A stretch of 64,000 nt of DNA from Halobacillus shinanisalinarum (GCF_022919835.1 NZ_CP095074.1:1550001-1614000); one strand, 5' to 3'; shown: positions 1-9,016, counted from the first letter of the stretch. Numbers and translations: made by a program. The notes: generated from the letters alone by a model not told the origin.

Positions 1-33
1 AAATTCAGTATTCCTAAAAAAGCTTACTATTCC

Positions 34-342
34 TTATACCAATCCATCTGCTAATGGCAGATCTGAATTGAAATACGTCTCTACGTTTCCTTTTCGGTCT
101 TCAGAAGCCTCTTTAAAGACATGATTCATCTTATCCATCACTAACAGTTTAGCCTCTGCTTTGGCTTCGTGAAGCTCTTTAGCCTCCTGAACTGTTACTT
201 GAAGGTCACGCTCTCCGTTAATGATTAGGACGACGATGCTGGAACATCGCCGGTCACAGTAGACCAAATCCATCAAGAGGTGTAATAGTTTATCTTTTAA
301 ACTTAGAGAAGTGTATGAATGATTATTCTGACTGGCTAACAT
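34..342 (-). pseudogene. alpha/beta-hydrolase C-terminal relic
   Basis: The readable 102 codons match only the C-terminal part of alpha/beta-hydrolases: a strand ending in INGERDLQV (the usual position of the catalytic Asp), then the helix QEAKELHEAKAEAK, then KMNHVFKEA with the catalytic His, and a tail NSDLPLADGLV. The nucleophile-elbow half (GxSxG) is absent and the first 30 codons do not read like the family. It sits at the distal end of a leftward cluster, downstream of the nitronate monooxygenase. I read it as a 3' remnant of a deleted esterase gene. The homology is from pattern recognition, not a search. Confidence 0.6.
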
Positions 343-404
343 AATTTAGACAAAAAACCACACAAGCGAAACCACGGCTATTCATGTTAAGGCTAAAATC
401 AGAT

Positions 405-1367
405 TCAGATCTTTCTAACTCCACTACTGCCGATTAGACTGTCCCTTGCTTCAAAATATTCTTTATAAAGTTTGTTTACAAATTCTGCTGTACTCGTAAC
501 CTCTTTAATAGCACCAACGCCTTGACCACTTCCCCAAATATCCTTCCATGGCTTGGCGGTCTCTTCTCCAAAATTCATCTTGGATGGATCACTTTCAGGA
601 AGATTGTCAGGATCCAAGCCTGCTGCTCGAATTGATGATTTCAGATAATTTCCATGTACACCCGTGAAAAGATTGCTATAAACAATATCATCAGACGTAC
701 TGTCAACAATTGCTTGCTTATACTCTTCAGAAGCACGTGCTTCATTCGTTGCAATGAACGGTGAGCCAATATAGGCAAAATCAGCCCCCATCGCTTGGGC
801 AGCCAAAACTGAATTTCCCGTAGCAATCGATCCGGACAAAGCAAGCGGACCGTCGAACCACTGTCGAATTTCTTGAATGAAAGCAAAAGGGCTCTTCACA
901 CCAGCATGACCGCCAGCTCCTGCTGAAACTGCAATTAAGCCATCTGCACCTTTGTCGATTGCCTTGTGCGCGAAAGTGTTATTGATTACGTCGTGCAGAA
1001 CAATTCCTCCGTAGCTATGCGCTGTGTCAAATATCTCCTCACGGGCACCTAAGGATGAAATAATAATGGGAACGTTGTACTTTTCACACAATTCCATGTC
1101 TTGTTCTAACCGTTTATTTGACTTGTGAACAATTTGGTTAATAGCAAATGGTGCAGCTGGACGATCTGGATTTTTTGCGTTATAAGCTGCGAGCTCCTCT
1201 GTGATTTCTGCCAACCATTCATCAAGTAAGGAGGCGGGTCTAGCATTCAGTGCAGGCATTGATCCAACGATCCCTGCCTTACATTGCTCTATCACTAGCT
1301 TAGGATTACTAATAATAAACATCGGTGATCCGATTACAGGGATACGCAAATTCTGAAGTATTGACAT
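405..1367 (-). CDS. nitronate monooxygenase / NAD(P)H-dependent flavin oxidoreductase
   Basis: A 320-residue FMN-dependent TIM-barrel protein of the nitronate monooxygenase (2-nitropropane dioxygenase) family, which oxidises alkyl nitronates such as propionate-3-nitronate. Seen: the N-terminal RIPVIGSPMFIISNP, the loop GSMPALNARP near residue 36, the glycine-rich AVSAGAGGHAG near residue 147 where the family keeps its active-site His, and the FMN phosphate-binding SGSIATGNSVLAAQAMGADF followed by YIGSPFIATNEA near 178-210. The length is typical of the shorter family class. The start ATG has GGAGGAA eight bases upstream. It lies downstream of an SDR relic and an MFS transporter in the same direction, which suggests a small-molecule degradation cluster. 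The true substrate cannot be read from sequence; many family members act on other substrates. Confidence 0.85.
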   Translation of the reverse strand: MSILQNLRIPVIGSPMFIISNPKLVIEQCKAGIVGSMPALNARPASLLDEWLAEITEELAAYNAKNPDRPAAPFAINQIVHKSNKRLEQDMELCEKYNVPIIISSLGAREEIFDTAHSYGGIVLHDVINNTFAHKAIDKGADGLIAVSAGAGGHAGVKSPFAFIQEIRQWFDGPLALSGSIATGNSVLAAQAMGADFAYIGSPFIATNEARASEEYKQAIVDSTSDDIVYSNLFTGVHGNYLKSSIRAAGLDPDNLPESDPSKMNFGEETAKPWKDIWGSGQGVGAIKEVTSTAEFVNKLYKEYFEARDSLIGSSGVRKI

Positions 1368-1480
1368 TCATTGTTCCTCCATTCAAGTAGTTTGTACTCA
1401 TATTATTTGAAAAGAACATGTACTCTCAATTTTAGTAAATGCATGCTGCAGAAACTGTAAAATCATTCATTTTAATTGGT

Positions 1481-1606
1481 TTAATTCGTAATACTTTTTT
1501 GGAAAGCCTTATGATTTGACCCTTCAGCTAGCGCTTTTCCGATGCCACGACTTGCCCCAGTCACCAATGCTACTTTTTCGTCTAAACGAAAACTTACATG
1601 ATTCAC
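1481..1606 (-). pseudogene. short-chain dehydrogenase N-terminal relic
   Basis: A GTG start with AAGGAGAAG just upstream opens a frame reading VNHVSFRLDEKVALVTGASR, then GIGKALAEG, the Rossmann TGxxxGIG motif of SDR enzymes. It then turns into non-homologous sequence and stops after 41 codons. The remaining ~210 residues with the YxxxK catalytic motif are missing. It lies between the MFS transporter and the nitronate monooxygenase, so the original cluster probably encoded a dehydrogenase here. Confidence 0.75.
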
Positions 1607-1677
1607 GATATCTTCTCCTTTTATAGTCATACGTTTATTTCCCCTCTATAAAGATAGAGTCAAAAATACTTTATCTT

Positions 1678-2934
1678 TTATAGAGAACGCCCATGACCTA
1701 TTTTAATAGGCTTGGGAAATGTAATTCTTTCAGGCAAGTAATAGGACGCACCACTAGCAATAAGAGAAATAAAAGCTGCTAGCCCAAATGCTAATACATG
1801 AGTTCCAAACGTCACATATCCCCATCCACCTATGAATGAACCTATTGCTCCCCCGATCTGATGCCCGAAAAAAGCCCATCCATTCAAAATCCCAAGCAAA
1901 CGAACCCCATATAAATCGCTCAGAATTGCAGAAGACATGGCAATTGACCCTGCCCATACCAATCCTCCGGCAGCTGCCACGAAATAAAGTTGCCAGGGAG
2001 TTATCACTAAAACTAAGCCGAGAATCCCCATACCCCGGACAAAATATACTAAAAAGAGAATGTTTTTTCGAGGGTAGCGATCTGAGATTGATCCCAAGAA
2101 TAAAGTACTAAATATCGCTACAATTCCAATTACCCCAACGCCGAATGAGGCAGTCATAGGCTCAAAATGATGATCCACCAACATAGGGACTGCGTGGGAT
2201 CCTATTAGATTCATACCAAAACCGCAGGCAAACATTCCGATGACGATTTGCCAGTAAGCTCGTGTCTTAACAGCATCTTTCCATGAAATTTCCAGTTGGA
2301 TATCTTGTTTGATTTTACCCTGAAGAGCTGTTGCACCATCCGCCCCCTCCGGTACGTGTTCCCGCATGACAAAAATTGCGGACGGAAGTACGACACAAAT
2401 GAACACCCCTGCAAATAGTAAAAGTGTCTGTTGCCACCCGACCAATTGAATGAGCAGGGTTGAAACCGGTGTCATAATAGCGATCCCCGCCATCCCACCT
2501 GTAGACAAGTAAAAGAGCGCTTTTCCCCTTTGTTGAACAAACCACTTGCTAATAATAGGTGCCAAAGTAATATTGCTTAAAAATGCAAGACCTAGGGAGA
2601 GAAAAACACCAAAAGAAAGGAGAAAGGAAAAAAACCCTTTTGAGCTTATTGTCCATAATATCGATGCACTAACGGTAATCAAGCCGGTTAACAAGACGAA
2701 ACAGGTGTTGTAACGTTTTAAAAGAGACGCAGCTAAAGGCATTCCTAATCCATAAACAATCATCCCAATTGCGACGATGAGTGAAAACTCTGTTCTAGAC
2801 ATTGCCAAATCTAACATGATCGGCTTAACAAACGGACCGACCCCCATCCGTAACCCCATGGTGAGTAGAACAATCACGGATGCCGAAGCAACAATGTACC
2901 ACCCATAGTATGTACGCCCGCCACCTTTAGTCAT
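1678..2934 (-). CDS. MFS transporter, OFA-like (oxalate/formate antiporter type)
   Basis: A 418-residue membrane protein with about twelve hydrophobic segments and a charged central loop near residues 195-225 (HVPEGADGATALQGKIKQD). The start YYGWYIVASASVIVLLTMGL and the G-rich segments are typical of OFA/monocarboxylate-type major facilitator proteins that move organic anions in bacteria. The start is placed at the ATG behind AAGGGGG. It sits between the metallo-hydrolase and the SDR relic, all on the same strand, so it probably imported the substrate of the cluster. The second half contains the expected cytoplasmic signature GSISDRYPRK between helices 8 and 9. The substrate is unknown. Confidence 0.85.
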   Translation of the reverse strand: MTKGGGRTYYGWYIVASASVIVLLTMGLRMGVGPFVKPIMLDLAMSRTEFSLIVAIGMIVYGLGMPLAASLLKRYNTCFVLLTGLITVSASILWTISSKGFFSFLLSFGVFLSLGLAFLSNITLAPIISKWFVQQRGKALFYLSTGGMAGIAIMTPVSTLLIQLVGWQQTLLLFAGVFICVVLPSAIFVMREHVPEGADGATALQGKIKQDIQLEISWKDAVKTRAYWQIVIGMFACGFGMNLIGSHAVPMLVDHHFEPMTASFGVGVIGIVAIFSTLFLGSISDRYPRKNILFLVYFVRGMGILGLVLVITPWQLYFVAAAGGLVWAGSIAMSSAILSDLYGVRLLGILNGWAFFGHQIGGAIGSFIGGWGYVTFGTHVLAFGLAAFISLIASGASYYLPERITFPKPIKIGHGRSL

Positions 2935-3032
2935 GGTCTTACCCCCTTAACGATATGAATCAACATTTTGTAGATCGATAAAATCCTGGATATTAAGAAC
3001 GCATTGGAACAAATCCAGTGTAATCTATCCAT

Positions 3033-3848
3033 TTACTGGTACTGAATAAGCTTTTCATCAGAAATAATGGAAGAGACAATATGCAAAGAGTCCCATTCTC
3101 CTCCGGAAACTGCGACAATTGGGTACTTTTTCGGGAACAGCTTTTTATTGATTTCATCAATTGAGAGCCCTTCTTTATGTAGACTATTCACCTCACTACA
3201 AAGGTTCTCAAGATAAGTCAACTTTTGTTTCAACATCCTTTTTCCATCCTGTATGTATCCCGCATGGCAGCAAAACATTGATTCGAAATCGTAGGAGAGC
3301 AGCGTTCGGATTGAATTCATAATTACCGGGATTGATTCACTATCCATAATGACCTTTGTCTTCGGATCCACAAATAAATCACCTGAAAATAATCTGCCTG
3401 TTTCTTCATGGAAAAGGGAGATGTGGTCATCTGCATGGCCTGGTGTATAAATCACTTTCCACTTCTGACTTCGAGATTGAATAGTCTCTCCAAGCGGCAA
3501 AGCTGTAAATTCTTTTCTTATCCCCCAAGCCATCTGGCGATACTTTGGATATGGACATGATTGAGCACATATATTGATCCCTTTTTCGTGAATATAAATT
3601 GGAATCTCTCGGTTCTCTTGAATCCATGAAGCTGTTCCCGTATGATCCTCATGGCTGTGCGTTAATGTGACAAGCTCAATCGAATGATCTTCATAGAAAG
3701 GAATAAGATCGGACTCAAGGCATTTGGGTCCGGTATCAATTAACATGCCGTCAACCAAAAAAACATATACGGTGCGTCCTTTTCTGCCTGATCCTTCGAT
3801 ATTCCCCTTTACACAAATAACGTCCTCTTTCTCATACACATGTATCAT
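3033..3848 (-). CDS. MBL-fold metallo-hydrolase
   Basis: A 271-residue metallo-beta-lactamase-fold hydrolase. The zinc motif THSHEDHTG is at residues 63-71 (His64, His66, Asp68, His69). The next ligands are in YTPGHADDH (about residue 135) and FSGDLFVDP (about 153), with a final His in CCHAG near 195. The layout matches glyoxalase-II/lactonase-like single-domain enzymes. The start ATG is preceded by AAAGGAGAG about 12 bases upstream. It lies directly downstream of a broken hotdog thioesterase and the MarR regulator. A role as thioesterase or lactonase in the cluster is plausible, but the substrate cannot be told. Confidence 0.85.
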   Translation of the reverse strand: MIHVYEKEDVICVKGNIEGSGRKGRTVYVFLVDGMLIDTGPKCLESDLIPFYEDHSIELVTLTHSHEDHTGTASWIQENREIPIYIHEKGINICAQSCPYPKYRQMAWGIRKEFTALPLGETIQSRSQKWKVIYTPGHADDHISLFHEETGRLFSGDLFVDPKTKVIMDSESIPVIMNSIRTLLSYDFESMFCCHAGYIQDGKRMLKQKLTYLENLCSEVNSLHKEGLSIDEINKKLFPKKYPIVAVSGGEWDSLHIVSSIISDEKLIQYQ

Positions 3849-3889
3849 GGTCTTTCGTTCACTCTCCTTTCACCTTTTAGTCATGATTT

Positions 3890-4081
3890 TCACCTTTCAC
3901 CAATAACTTCCATAGTCCAAAGGGTGACGACGCCATCGCTCTTACTCCGGATATCGTTTGCATTAATTTCCATCCCCACCGGGCTAAATCTTTGGGGATC
4001 TATGTTGACAGCAGCCGCCATGCTCCACATACTCAATTTTAAGTTTGCTGCGAGACTGTATTTGCTCCACAAAAACCTCCT
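3890..4081 (-). pseudogene. hotdog-fold (PaaI-like) thioesterase C-terminal relic
   Basis: A short frame contains SMAAAVNIDPQRF followed by SPVGMEINANDIRSKSDG and VVTLWTMEVI. The family pattern 'VGMEINANHIRSKSDGxV' is the central strand-helix of PaaI/YbdB-type acyl-CoA thioesterases. The N-terminal half and the last strands are missing, and the frame stops immediately before the ribosome binding site of the metallo-hydrolase gene. I interpret it as the remains of a thioesterase gene that stood between the MarR regulator and the hydrolase. Confidence 0.6.
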
Positions 4082-4147
4082 CACCCTTCACCCATACAAA
4101 TCTAACCCTTCTTGAGAAACAATCATTCTAATCCACCCCCTCTACTC

Positions 4148-4567
4148 TTATTTTTTGATGCCAATGTCGAAAAGCACTTTCTTAAATTGCTGAAACTCCT
4201 CACCATCAAAGTTAGACATTACTTCTTCATTCATTTCATCCATCTTCTCGCATAAAGGCCCCTCCATAGATCTCCCTTTTTCAGTTAGAAAAATTAGCCT
4301 GTTGCGGCGATCTTTTGGATCAAACCGCCGTTCAATAAATCCATTTTGTTCCATTCGGTCAATGATGCCCGTTACAGTAGCACTGTCTAGTTGAACTTTC
4401 TCCCCTAATACAGAACTAAATTGCCCATCTTTTTTCCACAGAAAACGAAGTAGCGCATATTGAGCGGGTGTTACTCCATACGAGGATAATTTGGATTTAC
4501 TTATTTGATTTACTTTTTGCAAAGCTGTTCTTAGAAGAAACTGTACACAGATATCGAGTTTTTCCAT
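4148..4567 (-). CDS. MarR-family transcriptional regulator
   Basis: A 139-residue winged-helix regulator of the MarR family, which binds DNA as a dimer and usually responds to phenolic or other small ligands. Seen: VTPAQYALLRFLWKKDG (helices 2-3), the recognition helix LDSATVTGIIDRMEQNG, and the wing RRFDPKDRRNRLIFLT. The start is placed at the ATG of MEKLDICVQ, behind GGGGGAT; an upstream in-frame extension of 30 codons lacks family similarity. It is first in the leftward cluster and probably controls it. A 12-bp direct repeat upstream is a candidate operator. Confidence 0.88.
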   Translation of the reverse strand: MEKLDICVQFLLRTALQKVNQISKSKLSSYGVTPAQYALLRFLWKKDGQFSSVLGEKVQLDSATVTGIIDRMEQNGFIERRFDPKDRRNRLIFLTEKGRSMEGPLCEKMDEMNEEVMSNFDGEEFQQFKKVLFDIGIKK

Positions 4568-4639
4568 GATCCCCCACCCACTATTATTATTCAGAATTTT
4601 CCGATCAATGTGAATATAGCATATTAAAGATGATTTGTA

Positions 4640-4666
4640 CACAAGTAATTTGCGCACAAGTAATTT
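4640..4666. promoter_or_regulatory. direct repeat upstream of marR (possible operator)
   Basis: CACAAGTAATTT occurs twice, at 4640-4651 and 4655-4666, spaced by GCG (15-bp period). It lies 73-99 bases upstream of the MarR gene start. MarR-type regulators commonly bind ACTTG-containing sites next to their own gene, so this is a reasonable autoregulatory operator candidate. Only the repeat is seen; binding is inferred. Confidence 0.4.
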
Positions 4667-4773
4667 AAAGGAAGCCGCAATGACTTATGAGTATAGCATG
4701 TGTTCCTTTAAGTATTATTGGTATAAAAATAAAGAACCACAGAACTAAACTGCCCAAGTCTTGAATAAGAAAA

Positions 4774-4890
4774 TAGCCGGGGAACAGCTCATTGATCTTC
4801 AACTATGCACCCTGGGACATTGATCCCGCCCATTATACTGTACACCACCTAATTGTAGAAACATGTTTGATGCTGGTTAAGATAGTCTCC
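4774..4890. repeat. dispersed ~100-bp repeat, copy 1
   Basis: The stretch from TAGCCGGGG to ATGTTTGATGCTGGTT is a diverged copy of 18331-18432. Shared blocks are TAGCCGGGG, GGGAC..TTGATCCCG, TACTGT.CACC.CCTA and TTGTAGAAACATGTTTGA. No reading frame is conserved. It is probably the end of an insertion sequence or another mobile-element remnant. The 500-bp gap around it (4670-5100) holds no gene I can support. Confidence 0.6.
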
Positions 4891-5107
4891 AATGTCTGCA
4901 ACAGATACATTAAAAGCCTGGTATTTACTTTAAAGGTGTCTGACTCAAATAAAGAACTTGGGGTAAAGGTAGCATCTGTCGATTTTGTCGCCATTTGTCG
5001 TTAAACATAATTAAGCCCGCCTTAAAGACAGGCTTACATCATAGTGACAGTCTTTTATCCAAATCCACCTCAAATCGTCCATAAGGGGTAAAATGGTTAT
5101 AATTTAA

Positions 5108-5452
5108 GGAGAAAGTGCACGTAAATCCTCGGGAATCATCTTTTCCTGGTTTTGTGTGAACGACGGGTTAAGTTACCTGGTAACATCCGGCTTGCAGGCT
5201 CAAGGCTTTAAGGTCCCAAATGATGCTTCCGTTTGCGGCTTTGACAATGGCCAGCTGTCTCAGCTTTCAACTCCTTCTATTATTACGATGGATATTGATT
5301 TCAAGGCTTTTGGACAGAATGCTGTAGAAAAATTGTTCTCGCGGATGGGGAATCCGGAGGCGCCTCACCAGGAGGTTCTGCTTCCGGCGAAGCTGATAGA
5401 GAGAGAGTCGACTCAGAAGAATGGCACTAGAAACAAGATAAAACAACAATAA
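5108..5452 (+). pseudogene. LacI-family regulator C-terminal relic
   Basis: An open frame begins without a plausible start and reads FSWFCVNDGLSYLVTSGLQ, QGFKVPNDASVCGFDNGQLS, TPSIITMDIDFKAFGQNAVE. These match the last third of the periplasmic-binding-like ligand domain of LacI/GalR regulators (FCVNDGL, GFDNGQLSQLSTP, TTMDID). A stop codon lies upstream at 5105 and the helix-turn-helix and first ligand subdomain are missing. It is a 3' remnant. It is not related to the intact rbsR at 11.7 kb beyond family level. Confidence 0.75.
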
Positions 5453-5582
5453 AACTCCCCATCTAAGACGTATCCAAAAAAGCAAGCTCCCTCTCATAGA
5501 GACTGCTTGCTTTTCTTTTGGTTACACTTTAAATTTATACTTTAACCCCTCACTTACTTACGAAAGAGACCCCATAAGCGTA

Positions 5583-7121
5583 CTACAGAAGTTTTCCTAT
5601 TTTAGTCTCTACAATTTGGATAATCTCACCTGAGTGGATCATATCCTGTATTTTTTCTATAAAAGGGTACAAATACATATCTTCTTCCATTACAGGGATA
5701 GACTGAGCCATAAATTCAATTACAGCATTTGAAGCAGACCCAGGTGAAAGGTTATCCTCCACGAATTGGTGGGCAGTGTACACGGACAATAACTCTATCG
5801 CTAATATATATTCGAGTTTGTTCGCTACCTCCCTCGCTTTTTTAGCCGAATTATATCCCATTGCAACATAGTCCTCTTGGTCAGCACAGGTTGGAATACT
5901 GTCAATCGTGGCAGGGTGAGACAACATTCTCATATCATTTAAAAGACCTGCTTGCGTATACTGCGGAATCATTAGTCCTGAATTTAATCCTGCTCTCTGA
6001 ATAAGAAAATAAGGATAATTTGAATGCTGATTGTGGATAAGGCGGTTATTCCGACGTTCTGACATTTTTGCTATTGCCGTTACGGCAATGCAAACCGAGT
6101 CTAATTCGATGCCTAGGTATGAAGAATCACAATTACTGCCTGATAGGGCACCACCATCTATTTCATCTGGCCACAAAATAGGATTATCGCAACAAGAGTT
6201 CACCTCAATTTCAAAGGTTCTCAACGCGTCAAGGAGTGTTTTTTTTGCTGCTCCATGAAGTTGGGGAATAGCACGTAAAGATAAAGCATCTTGTAGGCGA
6301 TAATCAATAGACTGTTTGGCAATCATAGAGTCTGATAAGATGTTTCTTACATTTGCAGCGGTGTTCCTTTGATCCTCATGTAGTCGAACACTCATCAAAC
6401 GATCGTCATACGCCCGCAGGGTTCCTCTTAGGACCTCAAGAGACATAGCACCAATAATGTCAGCAGTTTTAGCAGCTCTCAGCATGTCGTAAAGTGCTAA
6501 CGCTCCAATACCCGTAGGGCTAGTTGTCCCATTTATGAGAGCCAACCCCTCTTTAGCAGCAAGTTTGAGTGGTTCCAGTCCCACATTTGATAGACCTTCC
6601 GAAGAGGGAAGTAACTCACCATCTAAATAGACTTTCCCCTCACCTAGCAAAACTAATGCTATATGAGCCTCCACACTTAAATATCCGACAGAACCTTCTC
6701 TAGGAACATAAGGAGTTATACGATGATTTAAAAGTTGACGGTACATTTCCAAAGTCTCAAGCCTCACCCCTGAATATCCTTGGCCTAAATTTTGTAGGAC
6801 CATCAACATGATTGCTCGTACACATTCCTCTTCTAGTGGCTCTCCCACTGATGTAGCATGGGATAGAAGAATATTTTTTTGTAAGAGTTTTGTTTGATCT
6901 GAGGATATTAATTGTGTAGATAGAGCACCAAAACCTGTATTGACACCGTACATTACCTTTTCTTTTTCTATTCCCTTATTTACAAGTTGACAGGATTTAC
7001 TCACACGTTCGCAGTAGTCAGTTGAAAAATCTACATAAGCATTGTTACGCGCAACCGAAACAAACATATCAAGGGTAATCGTACTACCTAGAATTACCTT
7101 TTCTCCCATTTGATCCGCCAT
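5583..7121 (-). CDS. MIO-less histidine/aromatic ammonia-lyase homologue, probable trimethylamine-eliminating betaine lyase (ergothionase-like)
   Basis: A 512-residue protein aligning end to end with histidine ammonia-lyase. It keeps YGVNTGFGALS (Tyr58), ALINGTTSPTG (near 197), SLRAIPQLHGAAK, NSGLMIPQYTQAGLL and DSIPTCADQEDYVAMG. The segment that forms the MIO electrophile, normally GSVG-ASG-DLAPLAH, is here GSVGYLSVEAH (residues 143-153): three residues shorter and without Ala-Ser-Gly. Autocatalytic MIO formation is therefore not expected. Known from the literature as I recall it: ergothionase of Treponema denticola belongs to this superfamily and eliminates trimethylamine from the histidine betaine ergothioneine by acid/base catalysis. 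The co-transcribed BCCT transporter 25 bases upstream fits a betaine substrate (ergothioneine, hercynine or a similar betaine). The start is the ATG behind GAGGGAAG; a TTG further upstream overlaps the transporter stop. Family membership and loss of MIO are secure; the substrate is inference. Confidence 0.8.
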   Translation of the reverse strand: MADQMGEKVILGSTITLDMFVSVARNNAYVDFSTDYCERVSKSCQLVNKGIEKEKVMYGVNTGFGALSTQLISSDQTKLLQKNILLSHATSVGEPLEEECVRAIMLMVLQNLGQGYSGVRLETLEMYRQLLNHRITPYVPREGSVGYLSVEAHIALVLLGEGKVYLDGELLPSSEGLSNVGLEPLKLAAKEGLALINGTTSPTGIGALALYDMLRAAKTADIIGAMSLEVLRGTLRAYDDRLMSVRLHEDQRNTAANVRNILSDSMIAKQSIDYRLQDALSLRAIPQLHGAAKKTLLDALRTFEIEVNSCCDNPILWPDEIDGGALSGSNCDSSYLGIELDSVCIAVTAIAKMSERRNNRLIHNQHSNYPYFLIQRAGLNSGLMIPQYTQAGLLNDMRMLSHPATIDSIPTCADQEDYVAMGYNSAKKAREVANKLEYILAIELLSVYTAHQFVEDNLSPGSASNAVIEFMAQSIPVMEEDMYLYPFIEKIQDMIHSGEIIQIVETKIGKLL

Positions 7122-7146
7122 ATAACTTCCCTCATTTTTATTAAGA

Positions 7147-8721
7147 TTATTTTTCAATTTTATCTATAAAAAACATTTTAATCGCAGAAATCACCTGAAG
7201 AACAAAGACCAATAGAACAGCAGATCCACCAAGTGCTGCCAGATATTTAACACCATCAACGCCTTGCGCTCCTCCAGCGAAAGCAACCATAACGTATGCT
7301 ATAATTGCAATTGATATGGCCCAAAGAAGCATCTTCCATTTTTGTGGTTCTTCATCAAAACGAATGTTAACAGTACATAATGTTGCAATTGCACGAACCA
7401 TTGAATCCGCAGCAGTAGCAAAAGATAGAATTAGAGCAATCATCACCACAGGAATGATAATTGCTGCCAAAGGTAAATTGGCTAAGAATGTCCATAATGC
7501 TGCCACTGCCCCACTCTCTTTAATAGTCGACACTAAGTCAACAGTGTTGTTCTGCTGCCAGTGTAAAGCTGTACCTCCAAAGACACCGAACCATAGGATG
7601 CTAAATACAGCCGGTAAAATCCAATTTATTAACATAAATTGACGAATCGTACGACCATATGAAATTATGGCAAGAAAAATCCCCATTAATGGTGCATATG
7701 CAACCCAAATTGTCCAGTCGTACAACGTCCACCACATAACAAGGGCATCCCCGCCAATAGTACCTGAATCAAGACCCCATACCCAGAAATTCTGTAGCCA
7801 ATATCCAAAACCTGTAGTGGTAGATTGTAGTATATATAAGGTTGGACCGATAACCAATAGCAAAATTAATAGTATATAAAATATATTTACATTGAAGATT
7901 GCCATTTTACGGATCCCTTTGTCTAAACCTTTTAAAGCAGAAAGCGTGAACATACCAGTAATAATGAAGACTAACACTAACCAAACTACAGGTCCCTGAT
8001 TAATACCATAAATTGTTTCAATACCCGATCCTATCAATGCCAATCCTGCACCTAAAGAGGAGGCTAAGCCAAGCGCAATTGCTAAAACAGCAAGTGTATC
8101 TATAATACTAGGCCATATCCCCTTTGTTATTTTATTTCCAAACAACGGAGTCAGGGTTCCCGAAACAGATAACTGTTGTTTTCGATTAAAATACATGTAA
8201 GCAACTACCAATCCACTTAACGAATACATAGCATACGGGATAAACGTCCAATTATATAAAGAACGTCCCATCGCAAAGATTGCAGCCATGGAAGTCCCTG
8301 GCTCAATGCTTGTTTGCGCCATTTCCCCATAGATACTACCAAAATAAATAATTGGCTCGTTTACCCCGTAGGTAATGACTCCAGTTGCAATTCCACCCGT
8401 TAGGGCCATCGCGAACCAAGAAGCAAATGGAAATTTAGGTTTTGCTTCCGATCCTCCCAACCTAACATTTCCGATTTTAGAAAATGTCACAATGCTTACA
8501 GTAATTAACGCAACAATGGATATGATTTGATAAAGCCATCCAAGTCCTTGTAAAGAACCAATAAATCCTTTCATAGATATATCAGTCAACAACTTATTGT
8601 TTACAATCCCTAGAAGGGCCCCTCCTCCGACAATAACAAATGCAGGGATAAATACTCCTCTACGCGTTTTCTTCTTTGGACTTTTTTGGTGTTCAGTCTC
8701 TTCCTTCATTGCCAATGACAT
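7147..8721 (-). CDS. BCCT-family betaine/choline/carnitine-type transporter
   Basis: A 524-residue protein with about twelve transmembrane helices and a basic N-terminal tail (QKSPKKKTRRG). It keeps the BCCT tryptophan-rich segment, here WTLYDWTIWVAYAPLMGIF, followed by SYGRTIRQF, a close variant of the family GRTIREF. The glycine stretch of helix 3 is GGIATGVITYGVNEPI rather than the usual GMGIG, so it belongs to a divergent branch. BCCT proteins import quaternary ammonium compounds with sodium or proton coupling, or by exchange. The start follows AAGGAGGAATCG. It is the first gene of a two-gene leftward operon with the MIO-less lyase, so it probably delivers the lyase's trimethylammonium substrate. 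Confidence 0.9.
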   Translation of the reverse strand: MSLAMKEETEHQKSPKKKTRRGVFIPAFVIVGGGALLGIVNNKLLTDISMKGFIGSLQGLGWLYQIISIVALITVSIVTFSKIGNVRLGGSEAKPKFPFASWFAMALTGGIATGVITYGVNEPIIYFGSIYGEMAQTSIEPGTSMAAIFAMGRSLYNWTFIPYAMYSLSGLVVAYMYFNRKQQLSVSGTLTPLFGNKITKGIWPSIIDTLAVLAIALGLASSLGAGLALIGSGIETIYGINQGPVVWLVLVFIITGMFTLSALKGLDKGIRKMAIFNVNIFYILLILLLVIGPTLYILQSTTTGFGYWLQNFWVWGLDSGTIGGDALVMWWTLYDWTIWVAYAPLMGIFLAIISYGRTIRQFMLINWILPAVFSILWFGVFGGTALHWQQNNTVDLVSTIKESGAVAALWTFLANLPLAAIIIPVVMIALILSFATAADSMVRAIATLCTVNIRFDEEPQKWKMLLWAISIAIIAYVMVAFAGGAQGVDGVKYLAALGGSAVLLVFVLQVISAIKMFFIDKIEK

Positions 8722-9010
8722 TTCGATTCCTCCTTCTACTATTTAATAAAAAAAGTGGCAGTATTTAATACAATAGTGCTTTCATTAAATAGTTTTATTC
8801 TTCTGTCCTCTAAATCCTCTCTTCATAATATACTTAAAATTATAAAGATACAGATAATTAAATTATAGGAGATAAATATATGAAATGTAGCATTATCTTT
8901 TGAGGAAGATATTCATTTTCTATTTATTGAACCCTGAAGCTATATTTATTTTATGATTACTGTACTTTTTTCCGACTCAAGCTGGTATATGTAGAAAAAG
9001 CAATAGGGTG
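8722..9010. promoter_or_regulatory. promoter-bearing gap between BCCT operon and resolvase relic
   Basis: This 290-bp AT-rich gap holds the ribosome binding site of the BCCT gene (AAGGAGG) and TATAAT-like hexamers on the minus strand around 8840-8870, which could drive the operon. I found no convincing -35 partner, no riboswitch-like structure and no regulator gene next to it. Confidence 0.35.
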
Positions 9011-9016
9011 ATGAAC

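Noticed and set aside
4792..5004. 70-codon rightward frame over the dispersed repeat
   Set aside because: Runs through repeat DNA and the other copy of the repeat does not keep the frame.
5583..7121. Calling the lyase homologue hutH (histidine ammonia-lyase)
   Set aside because: The Ala-Ser-Gly MIO tripeptide is missing and the transporter partner is of the betaine type; a hut context is absent at this place.
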